Below, piece by piece: positions 28,386-38,600 of a stretch of DNA of 53,783 bases. Source of the stretch: Corynebacterium tapiri (GTDB taxonomy: Bacteria; Actinomycetota; Actinomycetes; Mycobacteriales; Mycobacteriaceae). The notes under the pieces are model-generated. The model did no database searches and had not been told where the DNA came from. It saw only the letters and a list, made by a program, of their open reading frames with translations. Location: the NCBI RefSeq assembly GCF_006334925.1, contig NZ_VDHJ01000013.1:1-53783 (forward strand), read 5' to 3'. A program made the position numbers and the translations under genes. Position 1 is the stretch's first letter. The number at the start of each line of letters is the position of its first letter.

Positions 28386-29180
28386 GTGAACTCCAACTCT
28401 TCCGACTCAAGCGCCCCCATCGGTATCTTCGATTCCGGAGTCGGTGGGCTCACCGTCGCACGTACCATGATCGACCAGCTACCGAACGAGTCCATCATGT
28501 ACGTGGGAGACACGCGCAACGGCCCCTACGGACCGCAAAGTATTGCTGCCGTGCGTGCGCACGCCATGAACATCGCCGACGACCTCGTCGAGCGCGGATG
28601 CAAGATGATCGTCATTGCGTGCAACACCGCCACGGCGGCGTTTCTCCACGACGCTCGCGAGCGCTACTCCGTGCCGGTGGTCGAGGTGATTCGCCCCGCC
28701 GTGCGACGTGCCATGGCCACCACGCGCAACGGCAAGGTGGGCGTGATCGGAACGATCGGCACGATCAACTCCGGTGCATACCAGGATCTGTTCTCGCTTA
28801 ATCCCTCCTTGCAGGTTTCGGCGGTTGCCTGCCCGCGCTTCGTGGAATTCGTGGAAAAGGGAATTACCAGCGGGCCAGAAATCCTCGAGGTCGCAGAGGA
28901 ATACCTGGAGCCGCTGCGCCGAGCGGAGGTGGACACGCTTGTGCTCGGGTGCACGCACTACCCGCATCTGTCGGGTGTGATTCAGCTGGTCATGGGGGAC
29001 CAGGTCACCCTCGTTTCGTCCGCGGAGGAAACCGCCAAGGACGTGCTGCGCGAACTGACGGAGCGCGATCTTTTGGCAGATCCGGACAGCCCGACCACGC
29101 GGACCTTCGAATCCACCGGTGATCCGGAAACCTTCGCTCGCTTGGCTTCTCGTTTTCTGGGGCCCAGCATCGTTGCGTAA
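28386..29180 (+). CDS. murI: Glutamate racemase
   Basis: Makes D-glutamate for peptidoglycan from L-glutamate, without a cofactor. 264 residues from this GTG. Family motifs: [16 protein letters not shown] near the N terminus, [11 protein letters not shown], the first catalytic Cys in IACNTATAA (about residue 77) and the second in [10 protein letters not shown] (about 188). GTG is chosen because TACCAT lies 7 nt upstream; an ATG three codons earlier lacks a ribosome site and overlaps that box. It lies in the clpS-to-rdgB run, next to cpdA as in C. glutamicum. Confidence 0.95.
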   Translation: MNSNSSDSSAPIGIFDSGVGGLTVARTMIDQLPNESIMYVGDTRNGPYGPQSIAAVRAHAMNIADDLVERGCKMIVIACNTATAAFLHDARERYSVPVVEVIRPAVRRAMATTRNGKVGVIGTIGTINSGAYQDLFSLNPSLQVSAVACPRFVEFVEKGITSGPEILEVAEEYLEPLRRAEVDTLVLGCTHYPHLSGVIQLVMGDQVTLVSSAEETAKDVLRELTERDLLADPDSPTTRTFESTGDPETFARLASRFLGPSIVA

Positions 29181-29237
29181 CGCACGTTTCTGCAGCCGAG
29201 ATAGAAACGGCGCGGTGATCGTGGCAGAGTATGACGC

Positions 29238-30005
29238 ATGAAGCTGACTGTTCTCGGATGTTCCGGAAGCCTTGGCGCGCCGGGCAATCCCGCGTCCGGT
29301 TACCTAGTGACCTCCGCGGACTCCACGCACGCCGTTATGGACTTGGGGCCGGGAACGCTGGCAGCTTTGCAGCAAGTAATCAATCCTTCCCAGGCTCACG
29401 TGCTCCTGAGCCATTTGCACGCAGATCACTGCCTGGATTTTCCCTCGCTGATGGTCTGGCGCCGCTTTCATCCGCAGCTGGCCGCGCAGGGGCGCCACTT
29501 CTGCATTGGCCCTGCTAACACCGCTGATCAGATGGGGCGCTTGAGCTCGGATGAGGTGGGTGGCATTGACGATATGTCTGACACCTTTGCCCTGCTCACC
29601 TGGCAGGATGGTCGGGCAGAGCGGGTGGAGTCCCTCACGGTGACGCCCTTTGCCATGCACCACCCCGTGGAGGCCTACGCCCTGCGGGTGACCGAGACAG
29701 ATTCGGGGCGCACGCTGGTCTACTCCGGCGATACGGGTTTCACCGAGTCCTTGGTGGAAGCAGCCCGCGGCGCTCAGGTGCTGCTGTGCGAGGCCGGCTG
29801 GGGTCCGGATTCGGCGGGTGCTCCGGAGGGGATGCACATGTCTGGGGCAGAGGCCGGACGGATTGCCGCACTGGCTGGGGTAGAGACGCTGGTGCTTACC
29901 CACATTCCGCCGTGGTCGGATGCCCAAGCAACAGCAGAGGCTGCGCGCAAGGAGTTTTCCGGCGCCATCCTGCTGGCGCGCCCGGGGCTCGAGCTCGAGG
30001 TCTAG
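29238..30005 (+). CDS. cpdA: Metallo-beta-lactamase-fold hydrolase, CpdA-like cAMP phosphodiesterase
   Basis: 255-residue zinc hydrolase. SHLHADHCLDF (about residues 58-68) is the HxHxDH metal site, with further ligands in FAMHHPVEAY, YSGDTGF and LTHIPPW. In C. glutamicum the gene in this place, next to murI, was described as the cAMP phosphodiesterase cpdA of class II; I infer the same here from position and fold. It would lower cAMP and so affect the GlxR regulon. Other MBL-fold hydrolases, such as RNase Z-like enzymes, are the alternative. The ATG has no clear ribosome site. Confidence 0.8.
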   Translation: MKLTVLGCSGSLGAPGNPASGYLVTSADSTHAVMDLGPGTLAALQQVINPSQAHVLLSHLHADHCLDFPSLMVWRRFHPQLAAQGRHFCIGPANTADQMGRLSSDEVGGIDDMSDTFALLTWQDGRAERVESLTVTPFAMHHPVEAYALRVTETDSGRTLVYSGDTGFTESLVEAARGAQVLLCEAGWGPDSAGAPEGMHMSGAEAGRIAALAGVETLVLTHIPPWSDAQATAEAARKEFSGAILLARPGLELEV

Positions 30006-30037
30006 CACCAGCCTCGCGCGGTAGATAGGCGCGCGGT

Positions 30038-30043
30038 TAGGGT
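30038..30043 (+). promoter_or_regulatory. -10 box of rph
   Basis: TAGGGT is 7 nt before the ATG at 30051, the leaderless spacing. Confidence 0.45.
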
Positions 30044-30050
30044 GGAGCGC

Positions 30051-30794
30051 ATGACCACCCCAGATTCCCAAAATTTTGTTCGTGCCGACGGCCGCGCCGT
30101 CGATCAGCTGCGCCCCGTGCGCATCACCCGCGGTTTTACCTCCAACCCGGCCGGTAGCGTGCTGGTGGAGTTTGGCAACACCCGCGTGATGTGTACCGCC
30201 TCGGTGGAGGAAGGCGTGCCGCGCTTCAAGCGCGATTCCGGCGAGGGCTGGTTGACCGCCGAGTACTCCATGTTGCCGGCCGCCACCCACGAGCGCATGC
30301 CGCGTGAATCGTTCAAGGGCAAGGTGAAGGGACGCACTCACGAGATCTCGCGGCTGATCGGTCGCTCGCTGCGTGCCGCGGTGGATCTGTCCCAGCTGGG
30401 GGAGAACACCATCAACCTGGACTGCGACGTTTTGCAGGCCGACGGCGGAACCCGCACGGCGGCCATCACGGGCGCATACGTCGCGCTGGCGGATGCCATC
30501 GCCGTACTGCAGGATCGCGGTGTGGTGCCGGGGGCGCCGCTGAAGGCGCCGGTGGCGGCGGTATCGGTGGGGCTTATCGACGGCCGCGTCCTCCTCGACC
30601 TGCCCTATGAGGAGGACTCTCGTGCCGAGGTCGACCTCAACGTGGTGATGACCGCCCACGGAAAGTTCGTCGAGGTGCAGGGCACCGGCGAGCACGGAGA
30701 CTTCGGGCGCGAGGAGCTTAACGCCATGCTCGATAGCGCGGAGCGCGGCATCGCGCAGCTGCATGCGGCCCAGCGAGAGGCGCTGGCCCGATGA
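30051..30794 (+). CDS. rph: Ribonuclease PH
   Basis: Phosphate-dependent 3'-5' exoribonuclease that trims tRNA 3' ends. 247 residues is the typical length. Recognised from [19 protein letters not shown] at the N terminus, [16 protein letters not shown], the phosphate-binding [25 protein letters not shown] (about residues 124-148) and [16 protein letters not shown]. The ATG at MTTPDSQ is favoured over an ATG three codons earlier, as TAGGGT stands 7 nt ahead. It overlaps rdgB by 4 bp. Confidence 0.96.
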   Translation: MTTPDSQNFVRADGRAVDQLRPVRITRGFTSNPAGSVLVEFGNTRVMCTASVEEGVPRFKRDSGEGWLTAEYSMLPAATHERMPRESFKGKVKGRTHEISRLIGRSLRAAVDLSQLGENTINLDCDVLQADGGTRTAAITGAYVALADAIAVLQDRGVVPGAPLKAPVAAVSVGLIDGRVLLDLPYEEDSRAEVDLNVVMTAHGKFVEVQGTGEHGDFGREELNAMLDSAERGIAQLHAAQREALAR

Positions 30795-31411
30795 GCGAAA
30801 GTGTGAAGATCCTGGTGGCCTCGAATAACGCCAAGAAGCTTAAGGAGCTGGAGCGCATCCTCGAGCGCGCCGGGATTCACGGCATAGAGCTTGTTCCGCT
30901 GCGCGATGTTGAGCCGTATGAGGAACCAGTCGAGGACGGGCGCACGTTCGCCGACAACGCGCTGCTGAAGGCGCGGGCCGGTGTGCAGGCGACGGGCTTG
31001 CCGACGGTCGCCGACGACTCTGGCATTACCATCGAGGAGCTCGGCGGGATGCCGGGCGTGCTTTCCGCCCGCTGGAGCGGGGAGCATGGCAACGATCGTG
31101 CTAATAACGACTTAGTGCTGGCGCAGATGTCGCATGCTGGGGAGGGGCGTCGTAACGCCGCGTTCGTCTCCGTGTGCGCGCTGGTTACCCCGGAGGGACA
31201 TGAGACCGTGTCCGAGGGGCGCTGGAACGGGGAGCTGCTCACCGAGCCGCGCGGCGAGGGTGGTTTTGGATACGACCCGTTGTTCAAGCCCGAGGGACAG
31301 GATTGCTCGGCGGCAGAGCTTACGCCCGAGGCCAAGGACGCGGTGTCGCACCGTGGAAAGGCGTTAGCAGGGCTGGTATCGGCGATCGCCGCGCTCAGCC
31401 CGCAGAGTTAG
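30791..31411 (+). CDS. rdgB: RdgB/HAM1 non-canonical purine NTP pyrophosphatase
   Basis: Removes ITP, dITP and XTP from the nucleotide pool by cutting them to the monophosphate. 206 residues. Motifs: [12 protein letters not shown] (about residues 9-20), [10 protein letters not shown] with [15 protein letters not shown] (about 70-84), [11 protein letters not shown] (about 155) and [10 protein letters not shown] near the C terminus. The ATG overlaps the end of rph (ATGA), so the pair is coupled, as in many actinobacteria. Its stop overlaps that of the convergent DUF3817 gene. Confidence 0.96.
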   Translation: MSESVKILVASNNAKKLKELERILERAGIHGIELVPLRDVEPYEEPVEDGRTFADNALLKARAGVQATGLPTVADDSGITIEELGGMPGVLSARWSGEHGNDRANNDLVLAQMSHAGEGRRNAAFVSVCALVTPEGHETVSEGRWNGELLTEPRGEGGFGYDPLFKPEGQDCSAAELTPEAKDAVSHRGKALAGLVSAIAALSPQS

Positions 31412-31875
31412 AGCGCAGCAGCAAACACTGCGGCGATCAGCGCGGTCACCACGGTGACCGCGACCACCAGGCCGGCGAACCACACCAGGCGGGTTCCCAT
31501 GCTGATGGATTCCGGTGCGAGCTGGAATTGCTCCCGCACTTCCTTATGGCGCTTTTCTTCCACGAAGAAGCTCAGCAGAGGTACCACGCCGCCGAGGGCG
31601 GTTAGCAGCCACTCGATGGGCTTCCAGCGTGCGGTGGTGCCCAGGTTGACGGTGGCCAGCAGGAATCCGCCGTAGACCCAACCGTGGACGCGGCCGATCC
31701 ATTCGGCCCACACGGGGATGTCCATGCCCAGCAGGTACTCGCAGATCATGCGGGTGACCAGGGCCAGGAGCAAAATACCGGTCAGCCAGGCAAAAGCGGA
31801 GAAGATCAGGAATGCGGTGCGCACGCGGCGCTGGCGCTCGGGATGGACTCGGCGCGGGGCTTGGGAAGTGGTCAT
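31408..31875 (-). CDS. DUF3817 membrane protein
   Basis: 155-residue protein with three to four helices. An N-terminal basic tail leads into FLIFSAFAWLTGILLLALV, then the GRVHGWVYGGFLLATVNLG stretch that marks DUF3817, then a charged cytoplasmic loop (FVEEKRHKEVREQ) and a last helix. Function unknown. The ATG has GAGGAGG about 12 nt upstream; the GTG seven codons earlier overlaps the previous gene's stop and that same GAGGAGG. It is coupled to the upstream membrane protein gene. Confidence 0.8.
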   Translation of the reverse strand: MTTSQAPRRVHPERQRRVRTAFLIFSAFAWLTGILLLALVTRMICEYLLGMDIPVWAEWIGRVHGWVYGGFLLATVNLGTTARWKPIEWLLTALGGVVPLLSFFVEEKRHKEVREQFQLAPESISMGTRLVWFAGLVVAVTVVTALIAAVFAAAL

Positions 31876-31892
31876 CTGCGTGTGGGTCCTCC

Positions 31893-32285
31893 TCACGACT
31901 GCGACCCGCGACGCGGGGTGTTCAGCCGGTTGAATTCTTCAATGTCGATCTGCGGGCGCTCAGGGAGAAAGTCCTGGTCGATTTCGGTCGGCTGGGAGTC
32001 GAAGCGCTGGGCATCGGCCTCGTACAGGGCGTCCGGGTTGTCTTCGGCTGCTTCAGCCGCCTCCCGCTCGTACTTCATGCCCATGCGGTAGGCGTAGACG
32101 AAAAATGCACCGAACAACGGCCACTGCAGGGCATACCCCAAGTTTTGGAAGGAACCCGACCCTGATTGGAATCGGGTCCACTGCCACCAGGCCAACGCAA
32201 TCGTGGAGGCGACGGCGATGGCCAGGAAGACAATGTGCCAGGCCTTAACCTGGCCACGCTTCTTCTTTTCCTGCTGCTCGCTCAC
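31893..32285 (-). CDS. Small membrane protein of unknown function
   Basis: 130 residues, not recognised beyond its topology. A basic tail (KKKRGQVKAWH) precedes a first helix (about residues 16-34) and a second (about 48-65); the rest is an acidic, soluble tail rich in Asp and Glu ending NTPRRGSQS. Similar actinobacterial proteins are sometimes listed as a glucitol-operon activator, which this layout does not support. The start is GTG, 6 nt after a TACCAT box (32292-32297, minus strand), with no ribosome site. It overlaps or abuts the DUF3817 gene and is probably co-transcribed. Confidence 0.72.
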   Translation of the reverse strand: MSEQQEKKKRGQVKAWHIVFLAIAVASTIALAWWQWTRFQSGSGSFQNLGYALQWPLFGAFFVYAYRMGMKYEREAAEAAEDNPDALYEADAQRFDSQPTEIDQDFLPERPQIDIEEFNRLNTPRRGSQS

Positions 32286-32359
32286 ACCCTGATGGTAACG
32301 GACGTGCCCTCATTTCCGGCCATTCCGGCCGCTGGGCTACACTTGGCAATCACGTTCAC

Positions 32360-32441
<82 letters not shown>

Positions 32442-32455
32442 CGATGACAGGCAAG

Positions 32456-32490
32456 CCCCACGCAACGGATTTTCGTTGTGTGGGGTTTCT
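32456..32490 (+). terminator. Rho-independent terminator after tRNA-Leu
   Basis: CCCCACGCAACG and CGTTGTGTGGGG form a 12-bp stem with one G-U pair and a 6-nt loop, followed by TTTCTTG. Confidence 0.88.
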
Positions 32491-32630
32491 TGTCGTACCG
32501 GGCTACTAAAATTTGCCAGAAATGATGGGATCTCCGCGATCTATGGCATTATTTTGTGCACCGAACTAGTTTGGTTGCTTTATCCAGACCACGCCGTGTG
32601 CGTGCGAAAACCAAGGAGCTGAAAGCCGCT

Positions 32631-35600
32631 GTGACTGATCGCCTGATCTCCCACCTTGACCCTTCATCCGAGAAGCCCGCACGCTTTGCGTTGGTTTTTG
32701 CAGGTCAGGGAAATGACTGGCGCGTAACCCTGTCCGAGGCTCTGACGGCAGGAGTGAGCTTTCCGGTTCGTGCCCACCTGGAGCGTTCGCAGGAGATGCT
32801 TCGTCCGGTTACCCGGGAGCTGCTGTCCGTGCGGCCCCATGGATTCTTGCCTCTGGAGTGGGCCACCGACGCAGACAAGGCCGCGCGTATCGACGCGGCT
32901 TCGCCCGAGATTTCTGTCCCCGCCATCACGCTGGCGCAGCTGGCTACCTGTATTTCTTTGCAGAACCAGGGTTTACAGCTGCAGCACTCTCAGGCCTACC
33001 TGGGGCATTCGCAGGGCGTGCTGGGAGCGCGTATCGCGCAGGCCCTGGCTGCCAATGATGAGGATGCAGTAGCCGAGGTACTGGCGATTGCCCAACTGAT
33101 TGGCGCTGCTGTGCACCGCCGAGCGCGGGAGACCGGGCTGATCAATACGGGTGGATCAGCCCCGATGATGTCAGTTCAGGGGATGCCACCAGCGGCGGTT
33201 GCCGCTGCTATTGACGAGCTCGAGTTCAGCGAGCAGGACGCTCACCTCCGGCCGGTCGTGGGGCTGATTAATGGGAGCCAACAGGTTGTGGCCGTAGGCC
33301 GCCCGGCGGATCTTGCCCGCCTTGCTGCCCGTCTAAGTGATGCCACCGTCAGCGACCTTCCGGTGCGCGCCGGGTTCCATCACCCGCTGATGAACCCTGG
33401 CGTCGACTACGTCACCGGTTGGGCTAAGGAATGCGGCCTGGATGCTGAGCTCGCCTATGAGCTTGCAGACGCAGTGATGGTTCGCGCCGTCGAATGGCCC
33501 GCCGCAGTTAGTGCCGTGGCGCAGGATGTGGACTGGTTCTTGGAAGTGGGGCCGGGCCGGGGCGTCGAGAAGCTCACGGCGCAGGCAACACGCGGAACCG
33601 GCACCGGAGTCCTGTCAGTTGCGCACGCTGCTGGCCAAGAGGCGCTTTTTGACCTCGGCAAGGCGCCGCAACGACCGCGTGCCTACAGCGAGTTTGCCCC
33701 GCGCTTGAGCCCCCGCGGGCTGGAGACGGCCTTTACCCGCCTGACCGGGCGCAGCCCGATCTTGTTGGCCGGCATGACGCCAACCACTGTCGACCCGGCC
33801 ATCGTGGCAGCGGCAGCGAACGCGGGACACTGGGCTGAGTTGGCCGGCGGCGGGCAGATTACCCAGGAGATCTTTGATCGCAATGTTGAGGCTCTGACCG
33901 CGCAGCTCCAGGAGGGGGTTTCTGCGCAGTTCAACGCGATGTTCCTGGATCCTAAGCTGTGGGGTCGCCACTTTGGCACCGAGCGCTGGGTGCCCAAGGC
34001 ACGAGCCGCGGGCGCTCCCATCGATGGTGTGGTTATCTCCGCGGGCGTCCCCGAGCGGGATCAGGCTGTAGAGCTGATCGCCGCGTTGCAGGCCGATGGC
34101 TTTGCTTACGTTTGTTTCAAGCCGGGCTCCCGCTCCCAGATCTCCCAGGTTCTGGCCATCGCGGACGCTACTGATGCGCAGATCATTATGCAGGTCGAAG
34201 GCGGAATCGCGGGTGGCCACCACTCGTGGGAAAACCTCGATGAGCTGCTGCTGGAGACCTACGATCAGATCCGTGCGCGGACCAACGTGGTGCTCACCGT
34301 GGGCGGCGGGCTGGGTACTCCGGCGCGCGCCGCCGAATACCTGGTGGGCACGTGGGCCACTGCGTACGGGCTACCCGCCATGCCCGTCGACGGCGTGCTG
34401 GTGGGCACCGCGGCGATGGCGACCAGGGAATCGACGGCCACCGAAGCCGTCAAGCGTGCCCTGGTTGACGCGGAGGGCTCGCAGGAGGTGGTTCCGGCCG
34501 GAGCAGCCCGCGGGGGAGTCGCCTCGGGGCTGAGCCAACTGGGCGCAGACATTCACGAGCTAGACAACGCTTTCACGCGCGCCGGCCGGCTGCTCGATGA
34601 AGTGGCCGGTGACGCCGATCAGGTCGCGGCCCGGCGCGAGGAAATCATCGCGGCGCTGAATTCCACCTGCAAGCCGTACTTTGGCGATACCGCCACCATG
34701 ACGTACGCACAGTGGCTCAAGCGCTACCTGGAACTGTCCGGCCCGGATCACCGCGGCTGGTTGGATCCGTCCTGGCGCCAGCGATTTGTGCAGATGTGCG
34801 AGCGCACCCAGGCCCGACTGGATCCCCGCGACCACGGGGAGATCGAGCTGCTTGAGTTGGACTACGAGGATGCGCAGGCGGCCGTCGACAAGCTCACCCA
34901 CGCTTACAGCGGTGCCGAGCGCACCCTGCTCACGGCCGCGGATCAGGCCTGGTTCATCCGCTTGTGCCGCCAGCCGGGCAAGCCCGTGAACTTTGTCCCC
35001 GTCATCGACGCTGGGGTGCGCGGCTGGTTCCGTGCCGACTCGCTGTGGCAGGCTCACGATGAGGTCTACGGCGCTGACGCGGATCGCGTGAGCATCATCC
35101 CGGGGCCGGCTGCGGTTCAAGGAATCTCGCGTATCGACGAGCCCGTTGCCGAGCTGCTCGGCCGTTTCCACTCCGTTGCTATCGAGCGAGCGCGTGCCCT
35201 GGGCGTGGAGGAATCCGCACACCGGCCAGACCTGCTCGAGCGACTCCTGGCAGCGCCGATGGTGTCATGGGCAGGCCGGCAGCAGGCCAACCCGCTGCGT
35301 GCGTTAGGGGGAGAGTGGACGATCCAGCAGGACGGCGCCCGGCACAGCTCGGGAGCGACCCTGCAGGCGCAGGGGGAGGAATCCGCCGAGCTCAGTATCG
35401 CCTTGCCGGAGTCCGCATCTACCGAGCAAACTCCGCAGCTGCGTTTGTTGTTGACGCTGCCACAAACTGCGCCTGCCGGAGCGGTCCCGAAAGTGCTCGT
35501 AGCCGATGCCGAGTCCGCCATGACGGACCTGGTCACCATCGCTGCCGGGGGAGGCCTGGTGCCGGTACAGGAGGGCCGGGCACACACGACGTGCGAGCTG

Positions 35601-38600
35601 ACTTCCGAATACCTGGCGGACTACCAGGGAGTAACCGGCGGATTCGTGCCGGCGGGAGAGGGCATCGTGAGCCAGCCGAGCGTCGTGCCGGATGCCCTGG
35701 TTGGCCTGGCCTGGCCGGCAATCTTCTCCTGCTTGGCCTCGGCACGGGTGCCAGGCGAGCAGGAGGCACGCGTCGTCGAGGGCATGCTCTCGTTGGTGCA
35801 CCTAACGCATCGCATCCAGGTATTCGCTGAGCTCAGCGAGCTTGCTGGAGAGCGGTTGGACATCAGCGCGGGCGTCGAGAGCGTGCGCGATACCCAGGTG
35901 GGCCGCGTGGTGGAGATCTCCGCGCAGATCTCGCACCAGGGAGAGCATGTGGCGGACCTAGTGGAGCGCTTTGCCATTCGTACCCGCCGTGGAGCAGATC
36001 CCGCTCCCAGCGACTCCCTGCCGGACAGTGTGGTCGAGACCCCGCAGTCCGCGCGGGCGCAGATAAGCCTGCACGCACCGGAGACGATGGAGCCCTTTGC
36101 GGTGGTGAGCGGGGATCGCAACCCCATCCATGTCAACGAGTCCGCCGCGCGCCTGGCGGGGCTAGAAGGCGTCATCGTCCACGGCATGTGGACGTCCGCT
36201 CTGGCGGAAGTTGCTGCTAGCTCCGGATTTGATGCGGCAGGCGTGCGCACCTCACCTGCCGAGATTCGCGAGTTCACCACCACGATGCTCGCGCCGATCC
36301 TGCCGGGGGCACGCCTTGATATTGAGGTCTCGCGCGTGGGCCGGGACACTCGACCTGGTTTTGGCGAGGTGCGTGCCATCACCGTGAAAGCTGATGGGCA
36401 GCTCGCGCTGAGCGCTCATGCCATCATGGCAGCCGAGACCGTGTTCTACGCGTTCCCCGGGCAGGGCATCCAGTCCCCGGGAATGGGCATGCAGGCCTAC
36501 GCACAGTCGGCAGCGGCCCGGGAGATTTGGGATCGAGCAGATGCCCATACTCGCAGCCACCTGGGCTTTTCTATCCTGCACATCGTGCGGGAGAACCCGC
36601 GCGAGGTCGTAGTCGACGGAGTGCGCTACACCCACCCGGACGGCGTGCTCTTTTTGACCCAGTTCACCCAGGTCGCCATGGCCACGCTGGGGTGTGCGCA
36701 GATCGCCGAGCTGACCGAGGCCGGGGCCCTGCAGCGACCCGCCTACTTCGCCGGCCACTCCGTTGGCGAGTACAACGCGCTTGCCGCCTACGCGCAGGTG
36801 CTCTCCCTCGAGGCCGTCGTGGAGATCGTCTACCGGCGCGGCCGGACCATGCATCACCTAGTGGAGCGCGATCAGCACGGCATGTCGGCGTACGGCTTGG
36901 CAGCGCTGCGCCCCTACAAGATGGGCCTTTCTGCCGATAACGTCGCTGACTTTGTTGCACAGGTGGCACAGGCCAGCGGGCAGTTCCTGGAGATCGTGAA
37001 CTACAACATCGCGGGCCGCCAGTACGCGGTTGCCGGTACGCGGGAGGGTTTGGCCGCCCTGAATGCCGAGGCTGAACGACGCGCGCCGGGTGCCAAGGCC
37101 CTGGTGATGATCCCGGGTATTGACGTGCCCTTCCACTCCTCGCACCTGCTGGACGGCGTGGGGGACTTCCGCGCTCACCTGGACGAGCTCATCCCAGAGC
37201 ACATCGACCTCACGGCCCTGGAGGGGTACTACATCCCCAACTTGGTCGCGCGGCCCTTCGAGCTCACCGAAGAATTCATCGCCTCCATCGCGGAGGTCGT
37301 CGAATCTGACGCCATTGCCGCGCTGTTGGCGGATGTTCCTGCGGCTCTCCAGGATCGCCAGCGCACGGGTCGCACCCTCCTGATTGAGCTGCTGGCCTGG
37401 CAATTCGCCTCGCCGGTGCGTTGGATCGAAACGCAGGATCTATTGCTGACCCGCCTCGGGGTGGATCACTTCGTCGAGGTCGGCGTTGGTGCTTCCCCGA
37501 CCCTGGTGAACATGCTGGGGCAAACCCTCAACCTGCCCCAATACGCTGACAGCGCGGTCACTGCCCTGAACCTGGAGCGGGACCGCAAGCAGGTCTTCGC
37601 CGAGGACGCGGTGTCCTTTGCCGCCGACGAAGACCACAGCGAGGATGAGCCCGCCGCGGCAACCGAGCCCGCTGCAGAGCCCGTACCCGCCGCGCCGGTA
37701 CCTGCACCTGCGACTTCCGCGGCCGCAGCTTCTGGCGCAGAGACCGCGGATATCCCTCTGACCACTGCAGATGCCCTGGACATGCTGCTGGCTCTGTGGA
37801 CTTCGGTGCGACCGGGGGACATGGCGCCCACGGACACCATCGAGACTCTGGTGGAGGGCGTCTCCTCCCGCCGCAACCAGGTATTGCTCGACCTGGGCAA
37901 CGAGTTCGCCCTCGGTTCGATCGATGGCGCCGCGGACGCCCCGCTGGATGCACTGCGGGACACGGTCAGCGCCTCCGCCCGTGGTTATAAGCCCTTTGGC
38001 CCCGTGCTCAAGGACGCAGTTGCTGATGCTTTGCGACGCCTCACCGGCCCGGCCGGAAAGAAACCCACCTACATCGCGGAACGAGTGCTTAACCACTGGC
38101 AGCTTGGGCAGGGGTGGGCCGATCACGTCGTGGCCACGGTAGTGATGGGCACCCGCGAGGGGATGAGCCTGCGCGGCGGGCCACTGGCGTACCTCGAACC
38201 GGTATCCCCGCAAAAGGCCAGCGAGCTCGATGCGCTTATCGACGCCGCAATCGCCCACGTCGCCCAGTCCCACGGCATCACGGTCGCGCCGCCCAGCGCA
38301 GGAGCTGGCGTCGAGTCGATGGTCGACTCGCAGGCGCTTAACCAGTTCGCCGAGCACATCACCGGCGAGAACGGCGTGCTGGCCACCACCGCGCGCACGC
38401 TGTTGGATGCGCTCGGCCTGGCTCAGCACGCCGAGGACCGGACCGAAGATCCGGAGCCTGCCCGAGTCATGGATCTGGTCAGCCGCGAGTTGGGGCCGGA
38501 GTGGCCACGTGCGGTTGCCTCCAGCTTTGATCCCCGCAAGGCAGTGCTTTTCGACGATCGCTGGGCCACCGCCCGCGAAGACATCTCCCGTGTGCACCAC

